This document shows positions 34,476-41,757 of a stretch of 64,000 bases of DNA, piece by piece. The first letter of the stretch is position 1, and every line of letters begins with the position of its first letter. The notes under the pieces were generated by a model. It saw only the letters and a list, made by a program, of their open reading frames with translations. It was not told where the DNA came from and ran no database searches. This stretch comes from Ruminococcus sp. (lineage in GTDB: Bacteria > Bacillota > Clostridia > Oscillospirales > Ruminococcaceae). A program made the translations under genes and the position numbers. The stretch lies in contig JAIDQQ010000023.1 in assembly GCA_029062165.1 (NCBI GenBank), positions 1 through 64,000 on the forward strand, given 5' to 3'.

Positions 34476-34868
34476 ATGACTAAAAATTATGACGAAATTT
34501 ACAGCAGTTTTGCAAAATGGCTTGATAATCTGCTTGAAAACAACGATATGCCCGAAAATACAAAGGCTTTCAACTTCAATCTGTATGAAGAAGACGATAA
34601 TGTTTATAGCGTACAGCTTATAGCATCTGACAGATTTGACCCCGATGATGACGAATGGGCTTGTTATGAAATATGGTCATCTGAAGAAGATTTGTTTTTT
34701 GTCGATACTTCCGACGAAGACGACAAAAGCCGTGAAACGTTTCAGAAGTTTGTAACGGATATGATTTCCGGATATATAGTACAGAATGATATTCTGAAAA
34801 AATTTCCGGCAGGTATCGGATTTGTTGACGGTGAAATCGATATATTATACAATAACGAGGAGATATAA
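34476..34868 (+). CDS. Hypothetical acidic protein between iorA and iorB
   Basis: The 131-residue, very acidic cytoplasmic protein (start MTKNYDEIYSSF) has clusters such as DPDDDEWACYEIW and DTSDEDDKSRE. It is preceded by GGGAG 9 bases from the ATG and lies 5 bases after the previous gene. I do not recognise the family. The acidic, small, soluble character resembles immunity-type or charge-based binding proteins, but no toxin gene is nearby. Confidence 0.58.
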   Translation: MTKNYDEIYSSFAKWLDNLLENNDMPENTKAFNFNLYEEDDNVYSVQLIASDRFDPDDDEWACYEIWSSEEDLFFVDTSDEDDKSRETFQKFVTDMISGYIVQNDILKKFPAGIGFVDGEIDILYNNEEI

Positions 34869-34873
34869 ATTTT

Positions 34874-35449
34874 ATGGAAGATTATGAGGGCTCAAAAGTC
34901 CTTACCGCATTAAAGGCACTTTTCGGAGCTGTTATAGGTGCGTTGCCGGGGGTGGCTATCTGGATAATCTTTGGAAAATTGGGCTTTATAACTTTGGTTT
35001 CAGGAATGGCTATAGCAATGGGAGTGGTTTTCCTGTGCAGTTTTTTTGTCGGCGACAGCGATTTATCACCGCTGGTTTTGCTGATTATATGTGGCGTGGT
35101 TTTCATTACTGCCATACTCATATCCGAAAAAATCGTCTGGACAATGGAAATGTCAGATTTATTAAGTGAATATCTTCCGACGTTCAGGGAAAAAATGATA
35201 GATGCAATTATAGCTGAAAACCCCGATATTTCAAGGACAGACGCAGACGGAATGATTACGGACGATTTATATAATCAGCTATTTACGGAGACTTTCGGCA
35301 TAAAGGAAGCGACTTTCGGCGAGTGCTTTTCAAATTTCGGCACACTGCTTGAAAATCTTGAAATGAAAGGAAAATACATATCATCGCTTGTCAAGAGCAT
35401 AGTATTCGGAGGTTTTGGCGGTTTTGTATTTTTTGCAAAAATCATGTAA
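34874..35449 (+). CDS. Hypothetical membrane protein between iorA and iorB
   Basis: The 191-residue protein has three or four N-terminal membrane helices within about 10-90 (VLTALKALFGAVIGALPGVA, then SGMAIAMGVVFLCSFFVGD and a third before KIVWTM). A roughly 75-residue soluble helical region follows, and a last glycine-rich hydrophobic stretch (VFGGFGGFVFFAKIM) closes it. AGGAG lies about 11 bases before ATG, at the end of the preceding gene. No family was recognised. It is co-oriented and tightly packed with iorA and iorB. Confidence 0.6.
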   Translation: MEDYEGSKVLTALKALFGAVIGALPGVAIWIIFGKLGFITLVSGMAIAMGVVFLCSFFVGDSDLSPLVLLIICGVVFITAILISEKIVWTMEMSDLLSEYLPTFREKMIDAIIAENPDISRTDADGMITDDLYNQLFTETFGIKEATFGECFSNFGTLLENLEMKGKYISSLVKSIVFGGFGGFVFFAKIM

Positions 35450-35469
35450 AATTTTAAGGAGTTTATTAT

Positions 35470-36042
35470 ATGGAAACAAAATCAATTATGATAGTCGGCG
35501 TAGGCGGACAGGGTTCTTTGCTTGCGTCAAGGATTATAGGAAATGTACTTCTTTCGCAGGGGTACGATGTTAAGGTAAGCGAAGTACATGGAATGTCACA
35601 GCGTGGGGGTTCTGTCGTGACTTATGTAAAATATGGCGAAAAAGTTTATTCACCGATAGTGGAAAAGGGTGAGGCAGATATAATAATATCTTTTGAACTT
35701 CTCGAATCCGCAAGGGCTTTGCCGTATCTTAAAAAGGGCGGACATCTTATAACATCAGTCCAGAGGGTTGACCCTATGCCAGTCATAACCGGTATGGCGG
35801 AATATCCGGAAAATATCGTCGGAAAACTCACCGGAGCAGGTGCAGATGTCACAGCGGTTGACGCTCTCACTCTTGCGGAACAGGCAGGAACTTCAAAGGC
35901 TTCAAACGTGGTACTTATGGGTGTACTCGCTTCAAAAATGGATTTTCCGGAAGAAGTATGGCAGAACGCTCTTGAAAAATGTGTACCGCCTAAATTTCTT
36001 GAGTTAAATAAAAAGGCTTTTGCACTTGGCAGGAATGTATGA
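35470..36042 (+). CDS. iorB: Indolepyruvate:ferredoxin oxidoreductase, beta subunit
   Basis: The gamma-domain partner of IorA completes the 2-oxoacid:ferredoxin oxidoreductase. The 190 residues begin with IMIVGVGGQGSLLASRIIG, the nucleotide-binding-like loop of the family, followed by VHGMSQRGGSVVTYVK and ISFELLESARALPYL. The AAGGAG site is about 10 bases from the ATG. It overlaps the next gene by 4 bases (ATGA). With iorA and paaK it forms the functional core of the cluster. Confidence 0.95.
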   Translation: METKSIMIVGVGGQGSLLASRIIGNVLLSQGYDVKVSEVHGMSQRGGSVVTYVKYGEKVYSPIVEKGEADIIISFELLESARALPYLKKGGHLITSVQRVDPMPVITGMAEYPENIVGKLTGAGADVTAVDALTLAEQAGTSKASNVVLMGVLASKMDFPEEVWQNALEKCVPPKFLELNKKAFALGRNV

Positions 36043-36704
36043 AAAAATTTTTTCTGATAATTTCAGCATTGATTATGATTGTATCAGTGGTATCATGCAA
36101 AAAAGAAGAATCTTCCGATAATAAATCGAATATTGATTATACCATAATTACAATGGACGATTTAAAAGCTATAAACGGCAATCATCTTGAAATAGAGTAT
36201 GATTTTGGAAGAATAGAGACTATTGACGGCGAAATTGCATATTTTCCCATAACCGACAAAGATAAGGCATATGAGGCTTTTATGGGAATCGCTGAACTTC
36301 TTGATATTGAAAATACAGAAGATTTTGTCTATAACGAAACCGCAAGTCATGAAAATCCCAACGGACTTAATACTTATTATTTTCAGCAGTATTACAAGAA
36401 CATTAAGATTTATGGTGCGTATGTTCAGATAACTGTAAATCCACAGCACACGGAATGGACAAGTACATACAGTGGCTATATTCCGAATCTTGATATTGAT
36501 ACTGAACCGCAAATTTCAGAAGAAGAAGCCATAGAACGTGCGGAATCAAAATATAATACAACAGTCTCTGGGAATCCGAAACTTGTGATAAGCGATAAAA
36601 AACTTGCATGGGATATGGAATTATCAGATTCAGAAACATACAGAATCATTATGCGTGCAGACAATGGTGAAGTAATTTACGAAGATAAAATGATTATTGA
36701 TTAA
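36039..36704 (+). CDS. Lipoprotein with FTP/PepSY-like propeptide domain
   Basis: The 221-residue protein has a lipoprotein signal (lipobox VVSC, Cys20) and an extracellular region that resembles the propeptide (FTP and PepSY) of thermolysin-type proteases: TYYFQQYYKNIKIYGAYVQI, then a DIDTEPQISEEEAIERAESK segment and a final MRADNGEVIYED. No protease domain follows. Stand-alone proteins of this kind may inhibit extracellular proteases; here that is inference. It overlaps iorB by 4 bases and lies 37 bases before paaK. Confidence 0.72.
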   Translation: MKKFFLIISALIMIVSVVSCKKEESSDNKSNIDYTIITMDDLKAINGNHLEIEYDFGRIETIDGEIAYFPITDKDKAYEAFMGIAELLDIENTEDFVYNETASHENPNGLNTYYFQQYYKNIKIYGAYVQITVNPQHTEWTSTYSGYIPNLDIDTEPQISEEEAIERAESKYNTTVSGNPKLVISDKKLAWDMELSDSETYRIIMRADNGEVIYEDKMIID

Positions 36705-36741
36705 TAATAATTTAATTATATAAAGGAGGTCTTTTTAACCA

Positions 36742-38040
36742 ATGGAAAGATACTGGAATGAAGAAATTGAAACAATGTCCCGTGAGGACATGAAGAAGTT
36801 ACAGGACGAAAGACTTGTAAAACAGGTAAAACACGTCTATGAGAACGTACCGTATTATCGTAATCTCATGGACGAAAAGGGCGTTAAACCGGAAGATATA
36901 AAGTCAACGGAAGATTTACATAAACTGCCGTTCTTGACCAAGGCAGATTTGCGAGATGCCTACCCATACGGATTACTTGCTAAGCCGTTATCGGAGTGCG
37001 TAAGAATACAGTCCACAAGCGGAACTACAGGCAGACGTGTTGTAGCGTTCTATACACAGAACGATATTGACTTATGGGAAGACTGTTGTGCAAGAGCGAT
37101 TACGGCGGCAGGCGGTACTAATGAAGATGTATGTCAGGTATGCTACGGTTACGGACTTTTCACTGGTGGTCCTGGATTAAATGGCGGTTCGCATAAAGTA
37201 GGGTGTCTTACGTTGCCGATGTCTTCGGGAAATACCGAAAGACAGATACAGTTCATGATTGACCTTCAATCAACAATTCTGTGCTGTACACCTTCGTATG
37301 CGGCGTATATCGGCGAAACACTTCACGATATGGGTTATACTACCGACGATATAAAACTTAAAGCCGGTATTTTCGGTGCTGAACCGTGGACGGAAGAAAT
37401 GAGACGTTCTATAGAAAAGTCGTTAGGCATAAAGGCTTACGATATTTACGGACTTACCGAAACAAGCGGTCCTGGAGTATCGTTTGAGTGTTCGGAACAG
37501 ACCGGAATGCATATCAACGAAGACCATTTCATACCGGAGATAATAAACCCCGAAACAGGCGAAGTACTTCCCGACGGCGAAACAGGTGAACTTGTTTTCA
37601 CGAGTATTACTAAAGAGGCTTTCCCTCTGCTCCGTTACCGTACACGTGATTTATGTGTACTTACACGGAAAAAGTGTTCATGCGGACGTACTCTTATAAA
37701 GATGTCGAAACCTATGGGCAGAAGTGACGATATGTTGATTATCAGGGGTGTAAATGTATTCCCGAGCCAGATAGAAACCGTCCTCATTGAACAGGGTTAT
37801 ACGCCTAACTATCTCATAGAGGTTGACCGTGTCAATAATACAGATACTCTTGACATAAGCGTTGAAATGAATCTGGAGCAGGTTTCCGGCGACGTAAAGG
37901 ACAAGGAAAAATCACTTGCGGTAGCGATAAAGACCATGTTAGGAATAAGTCCGAAAGTACACCTTGTTGCACCGAAGTCCATTACGAGAAGCGAGGGAAA
38001 AGCAGTCAGAGTAATCGACAGGAGAAAACTTCACGACTAA
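36742..38040 (+). CDS. paaK: Phenylacetate-CoA ligase family protein
   Basis: This adenylate-forming enzyme activates aryl acids such as phenylacetate or indoleacetate to CoA thioesters. The 432 residues have the phosphate-binding loop STSGTTGRR (91-99), YDIYGLTETSGPG, the ribose-binding RYRTRDLC and the C-terminal MLIIRGVNVFPSQIE hinge. The AAGGAGG site is strong. Genomic association of PaaK with IorAB is common in anaerobes. The pair can produce aryl-CoA from amino-acid breakdown or supply it for reductive carboxylation to aromatic amino acids. Confidence 0.94.
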   Translation: MERYWNEEIETMSREDMKKLQDERLVKQVKHVYENVPYYRNLMDEKGVKPEDIKSTEDLHKLPFLTKADLRDAYPYGLLAKPLSECVRIQSTSGTTGRRVVAFYTQNDIDLWEDCCARAITAAGGTNEDVCQVCYGYGLFTGGPGLNGGSHKVGCLTLPMSSGNTERQIQFMIDLQSTILCCTPSYAAYIGETLHDMGYTTDDIKLKAGIFGAEPWTEEMRRSIEKSLGIKAYDIYGLTETSGPGVSFECSEQTGMHINEDHFIPEIINPETGEVLPDGETGELVFTSITKEAFPLLRYRTRDLCVLTRKKCSCGRTLIKMSKPMGRSDDMLIIRGVNVFPSQIETVLIEQGYTPNYLIEVDRVNNTDTLDISVEMNLEQVSGDVKDKEKSLAVAIKTMLGISPKVHLVAPKSITRSEGKAVRVIDRRKLHD

Positions 38041-38051
38041 GGAGGTATTTT

Positions 38052-38753
38052 ATGGAAAATCTTAATAAACAAAGTATGGAAATAACCCTTACCGATACAA
38101 AACCGTCAATTTTTGAAAGTAAAGTCGGTGGGTTCGGATATATTCCGCATGACAAGGATTTCCCTACGAACAGTAAAGGAAATCAGCTCCGGTTGCTTGC
38201 ACAGATAGACTGTTCAGAAATTCAGCTTGAAGAGTTTCCAAAAAAGGGACTGTTGCAGTTCTGGCTTGGCGGTACTGACTGGTATGGTTGTGATTTTGAT
38301 AACCCTACAAATCAGGACGATTTCAGAGTTATATATTATCCGGAAGTCGATAAGACGGTTACGGAGGAAGAAATTAAAAGTAAGTTTGTACATAATGAAA
38401 CAGATGATGATAATTTTTACACACCGGTACTTGCTGAATGTGGTATGAGATTTGAGCCGTCTGAAGACAGTTATGTTGACAAGGGTGCTATTATCGGCAT
38501 CGAAGACGAAGAAGGCTGGGAAGAATGGGAAGAAAATTTCTATTCCAAAGTCGGCGGTTATCCTACATTCACGCAATACGAACCACGGAACGAAGAACAG
38601 CAGGAAAAATATGATTTTCTTTTACTCCAGCTTGACACGAAATGGAAAAAGATTATGTGGGGCGATATGGGGATAGGTAACTTCTTTATCAGTTCCAAAA
38701 AACTCAGAAAACTTGATTTCAGCGACGTTTTCTATAACTGGGATTGCGGTTAA
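38052..38753 (+). CDS. DUF1963 (YwqG-like) protein
   Basis: The 233-residue soluble protein has the DUF1963/YwqG pattern: ESKVGGFGYIP, LLAQIDCSE, KKGLLQFWLG, YSKVGGYPTFTQYEPR and IMWGDMGIGNFFIS. Function is not established; members occur alone or beside polymorphic toxin loci. It starts 11 bases after paaK with GGAGG, so it is part of the same transcript. It is acidic and lacks a signal peptide. Confidence 0.85.
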   Translation: MENLNKQSMEITLTDTKPSIFESKVGGFGYIPHDKDFPTNSKGNQLRLLAQIDCSEIQLEEFPKKGLLQFWLGGTDWYGCDFDNPTNQDDFRVIYYPEVDKTVTEEEIKSKFVHNETDDDNFYTPVLAECGMRFEPSEDSYVDKGAIIGIEDEEGWEEWEENFYSKVGGYPTFTQYEPRNEEQQEKYDFLLLQLDTKWKKIMWGDMGIGNFFISSKKLRKLDFSDVFYNWDCG

Positions 38754-38768
38754 TAAGGGGAAATTTAT

Positions 38769-39116
38769 ATGTCGTGTTCAATCTATTATACAGCGGAAAG
38801 AAATACTCCGTTGACTGATACGGAAATAACTTCCGTACATAATATCATTGAAAAATACAATTCAGAATATCCGTTCAGCGAAAAATCAGAAGATTTCTGT
38901 ATTTATGACGGATTATCGGAAAATGATGTCATATTTGAAGGTGCGACGAAACTTCCGGATTCAGATATTGAATTATCATTTGAAATCGCTGAATACTGGC
39001 TTGAATGCCTTACGGAGATTACAAAATTACTACATGACTGTCAGTGGGTAGTGACTTTAGATGATGTCGGTATAGTCTGGAATGATATGTACGGCTGGAG
39101 TTTTCCAGTTGATTAG
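38769..39116 (+). CDS. Hypothetical acidic protein
   Basis: The 115-residue protein starts MSCSIYYTAERNTPLTDTE. It is acidic and soluble and ends in a tryptophan-rich stretch (VVTLDDVGIVWNDMYGWSF). AAGGGG lies about 10 bases before the ATG and the gap to the DUF1963 gene is 15 bases. I do not recognise a family. Together with the DUF1963 protein it closes the ior-paaK transcription unit; an immunity-like role is a guess. Confidence 0.58.
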   Translation: MSCSIYYTAERNTPLTDTEITSVHNIIEKYNSEYPFSEKSEDFCIYDGLSENDVIFEGATKLPDSDIELSFEIAEYWLECLTEITKLLHDCQWVVTLDDVGIVWNDMYGWSFPVD

Positions 39117-39209
39117 AAATTTTATTATTCAGCTTACCAAAAATGACATTGTATAAATGTTGCATATGCACAAATAATTCTGTGTTTTATGAAAATTTTC
39201 TGAAAACAC

Positions 39210-39239
39210 TTGACAAAGTGCGTATTGATAGTGTATAAT
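39210..39239 (+). promoter_or_regulatory. Promoter of the zinc-ribbon gene
   Basis: TTGACA (39210-39215), 18 bases, TATAAT (39234-39239), 46 bases before the start codon. Confidence 0.87.
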
Positions 39240-39285
39240 TGTAAGTACCATAAATTTAAAATTTTTTTAACAGGAGTGATATAAT

Positions 39286-39720
39286 ATGGGTATTCTCGAT
39301 AAATTCAATGACGCTCAGAGGGTAGTCGCTGAAAAGTCGAAAACTGCTGCAGAAACCAACAACCTCAAGAGAAAAATTCTCTATGAGGAAGAAAGAATCG
39401 TGGAAATTTTTGCCGATATCGGTAAAAAGTACTACAAAAACCCTAACGACGACCCCGCAAGCTTCAAGATTCTTTGCAACGATATCGACACAAGAAGAAG
39501 AAGAATCAAGAGAATGAAATATGAACTCACAAGCATAAGAGGCTGTAAAATCTGTCCTAAATGTAACTTTGAGGTTGAACAGAACAACAAATTCTGCGGA
39601 CGTTGCGGTGCGTCACTGCCGGAAACTGAAGAAACTGACTTTTTTTTCATGGAACCTGAAGATACTGAACCGTATTCCAAGGTGGCAACAGTTGAAGAAA
39701 TGGCTAAATTTAAAAAGTGA
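39286..39720 (+). CDS. Zinc-ribbon protein with N-terminal coiled coil
   Basis: The 144-residue cytoplasmic protein is helical and charged over about 1-85 (DAQRVVAEKSKTAAETNNLK, then DTRRRRIKRMKYEL). It then has a four-cysteine zinc ribbon, CKICPKCNFEVEQ and KFCGRCGAS, followed by an acidic tail. The molecular role is unknown; similar proteins are frequent in Clostridia. It has its own promoter and terminator and is monocistronic. The site is AGGAG about 10 bases from ATG. Confidence 0.78.
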   Translation: MGILDKFNDAQRVVAEKSKTAAETNNLKRKILYEEERIVEIFADIGKKYYKNPNDDPASFKILCNDIDTRRRRIKRMKYELTSIRGCKICPKCNFEVEQNNKFCGRCGASLPETEETDFFFMEPEDTEPYSKVATVEEMAKFKK

Positions 39721-39747
39721 GCCTTCTGATAACTCAATGATTAATCA

Positions 39748-39784
39748 GGGCTGTTCCGATTATATCAGAACAGCCCGTTTTTTT
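39748..39784 (+). terminator. Terminator after the zinc-ribbon gene
   Basis: A 9-bp GC-rich stem GGGCTGTTC/GAACAGCCC (39748-39776) followed by seven Ts. Confidence 0.93.
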
Positions 39785-39793
39785 GGAGTGTTG

Positions 39794-40174
39794 TTAAACT
39801 GTAAATTTCCGGTGGATAATCCTGCACAGATAGTATGCCGGTATGCACAGCAGAAACCAGTAAAATGAAAACAAAAGGCATATCTGTCCGGAAACATTGA
39901 ACGGCAGTTCGGAGTAATCCCATACATTCCAGTGCATAATAATATTATCGAATACCCCTACAATAAATTCAGTTGCCGTTATTATCACAGACCCTATGAA
40001 ACAGCTTTTTATAAGCGTTATACCCTTGCTGTTGTTGAGAGAGTACAATATCATCAGTATAAGACCGCCGGTCAGTGACATAGTCCAGTGTGTATAGCCT
40101 CTGTTGAGAATTTCAATAAGACTGTAGATAAAATATCCCATAAGAAAAGAAAAAAAATGCTGGGCAAATTTCAT
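39794..40174 (-). CDS. Small membrane protein, putative ABC-transporter type IV family
   Basis: The 126-residue protein has four predicted membrane helices and resembles the putative ABC-transporter type IV family (CmpB-like), with the C-terminal stretch VSGQICLLFSFYWFLLCIPA and the internal FIVGVFDNIIMHWNVWDYS. The family function is unclear despite its name, and no ATPase gene is near. It is transcribed divergently from malQ, sharing a 90-base intergenic region that contains a direct repeat. Confidence 0.72.
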   Translation of the reverse strand: MKFAQHFFSFLMGYFIYSLIEILNRGYTHWTMSLTGGLILMILYSLNNSKGITLIKSCFIGSVIITATEFIVGVFDNIIMHWNVWDYSELPFNVSGQICLLFSFYWFLLCIPAYYLCRIIHRKFTV

Positions 40175-40204
40175 ATAAGTACCTCGATTCGTTTTCTGGT
40201 ATTA

Positions 40205-40236
40205 TATACAGATTATGGCGTAATTATACAGATTAT
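40205..40236. repeat. Direct repeat in the malQ upstream region (candidate operator)
   Basis: TATACAGATTAT occurs at 40205-40216 and again at 40225-40236, exactly 20 bases apart (about two helical turns), between divergent genes and 29 bases before the malQ start. The spacing suits two bound regulator molecules on one DNA face. No clear sigma-A promoter for malQ was identified. Confidence 0.55.
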
Positions 40237-40264
40237 CAGAATATAAAATGAAAGGTGAATTTTT

Positions 40265-41737
40265 ATGCGGAAAAGTTGCATATTGATGCACATATCAAGT
40301 CTGCCGTCCGAATACGGTATAGGCAAAATGGGAAAACACGCATTTGAATTTGTGGATTTCCTGAAAAAAAGCGGAACAAAATGCTGGCAGATACTGCCGT
40401 TATCGCCGACAAGTTACGGTGATTCGCCGTATCAGTCATTTTCGGTAAATGCCGGAAATCCCTACTTCATAGATTTTGAAATCCTTGAATCAGACGGACT
40501 TCTTGAAAAACATGAGTATTCTTCTTTCGACTGGGAAACAGTACCGGATAAAGTTGATTACAGTCTGATTTATGACCATTGTTTTGACGTTCTCCGGATA
40601 GCCCATACAAGATTCAAGCCGAATAAATTTCCGGATTACAAGAAATTCTGCGAAAAAAATAAATCATGGCTGGGTGAGTACGCATTATTCATGGCGTTGA
40701 AATTCAAGAACAACGGCAAGGCTTGGTACGAGTGGGAAGAAGATATAGCACTTCACAAGACAAAAGCCGTTTCCGAAGCGAAGAAACTACTGAAAAAAGA
40801 TATTAATTTCTTTAAGTTCATACAGTTTTTGTTTTACCGTCAGTGGAATGAGTTAAAAAATTATGCCAACTCAAACGATATAGAAATAATAGGCGATATT
40901 CCGATATACTGTGCATTGGACAGCGTGGAAGTATGGGCGTCTCCGAAACTGTTTCAGCTTGACAAGAAACATATGCCGGTATCGGTAGCAGGGTGTCCGC
41001 CTGATGATTTTTCGCCTACCGGTCAGCTGTGGGGAAATCCGTTATATGACTGGGAATATCATAAAAAAAGCGGTTTTGTCTGGTGGATAAACCGTATAAA
41101 AAATGCGTCGGAACTCTATGATATAGTGAGGATAGACCATTTCAGAGGGTTTGAAAGTTATTATACTATTCCTTACGGTAACGAGGACGCAACTATAGGC
41201 GAATGGAAAAAAGGTCCTGACTACGAACTTTTCCGCATGACCGAGGAAAAATTAGGCAGACTTAATATTATCGCCGAAGATTTAGGATTTATTACGCCGG
41301 AAGTCCGTCAGTTGCTTGACAGTTGCGGATACCCAGGTATGAAAGTACTACAGTTCGGCTTCGATAACGGCGAAAATGAACATCTTCCACATAATTTTGC
41401 GGATACAAACTGCATAGCATATACCGGTACGCACGACAATGAAACACTTACAGGGTGGGTGGAAAGTATGTCACCGGAATCCTTGAAATTTGCGAAAAAA
41501 TATCTGAATGTCAAAAAGAAGAAAGATATTCCGGAAGCTGTAATCCGCTGTACATGGTCGAGTATCGCAACAATAGCGGTTGCACAGATACAGGATTTCC
41601 TTGAATCCGACAGCGACGGCAGAATGAATACACCGTCAGTACTGGGCGGAAACTGGCAGTTCCGGACGAAAGAAAGCGATTTCACTCCGAAACTCGCAAA
41701 GAAAATAAAAAAATTAAATAAATTATATAACAGATAA
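40265..41737 (+). CDS. malQ: 4-alpha-glucanotransferase (amylomaltase), GH77
   Basis: This cytoplasmic enzyme disproportionates malto-oligosaccharides by transferring alpha-1,4-glucan segments. The 490 residues show the GH77 series: LPLSPTSYGDSPYQS near 45, GDIPIYCALDSVEVW near 220, the nucleophile aspartate in VRIDHFRGFE near 293, the acid/base glutamate in IIAEDLGFI near 341 and the transition-state aspartate in TGTHDNETLTGW near 393. It lies 20 bases before glgP, with which it forms a maltodextrin or glycogen utilisation operon. Confidence 0.96.
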   Translation: MRKSCILMHISSLPSEYGIGKMGKHAFEFVDFLKKSGTKCWQILPLSPTSYGDSPYQSFSVNAGNPYFIDFEILESDGLLEKHEYSSFDWETVPDKVDYSLIYDHCFDVLRIAHTRFKPNKFPDYKKFCEKNKSWLGEYALFMALKFKNNGKAWYEWEEDIALHKTKAVSEAKKLLKKDINFFKFIQFLFYRQWNELKNYANSNDIEIIGDIPIYCALDSVEVWASPKLFQLDKKHMPVSVAGCPPDDFSPTGQLWGNPLYDWEYHKKSGFVWWINRIKNASELYDIVRIDHFRGFESYYTIPYGNEDATIGEWKKGPDYELFRMTEEKLGRLNIIAEDLGFITPEVRQLLDSCGYPGMKVLQFGFDNGENEHLPHNFADTNCIAYTGTHDNETLTGWVESMSPESLKFAKKYLNVKKKKDIPEAVIRCTWSSIATIAVAQIQDFLESDSDGRMNTPSVLGGNWQFRTKESDFTPKLAKKIKKLNKLYNR

Positions 41738-41757
41738 TAATACTGGAGGAAAAACCA

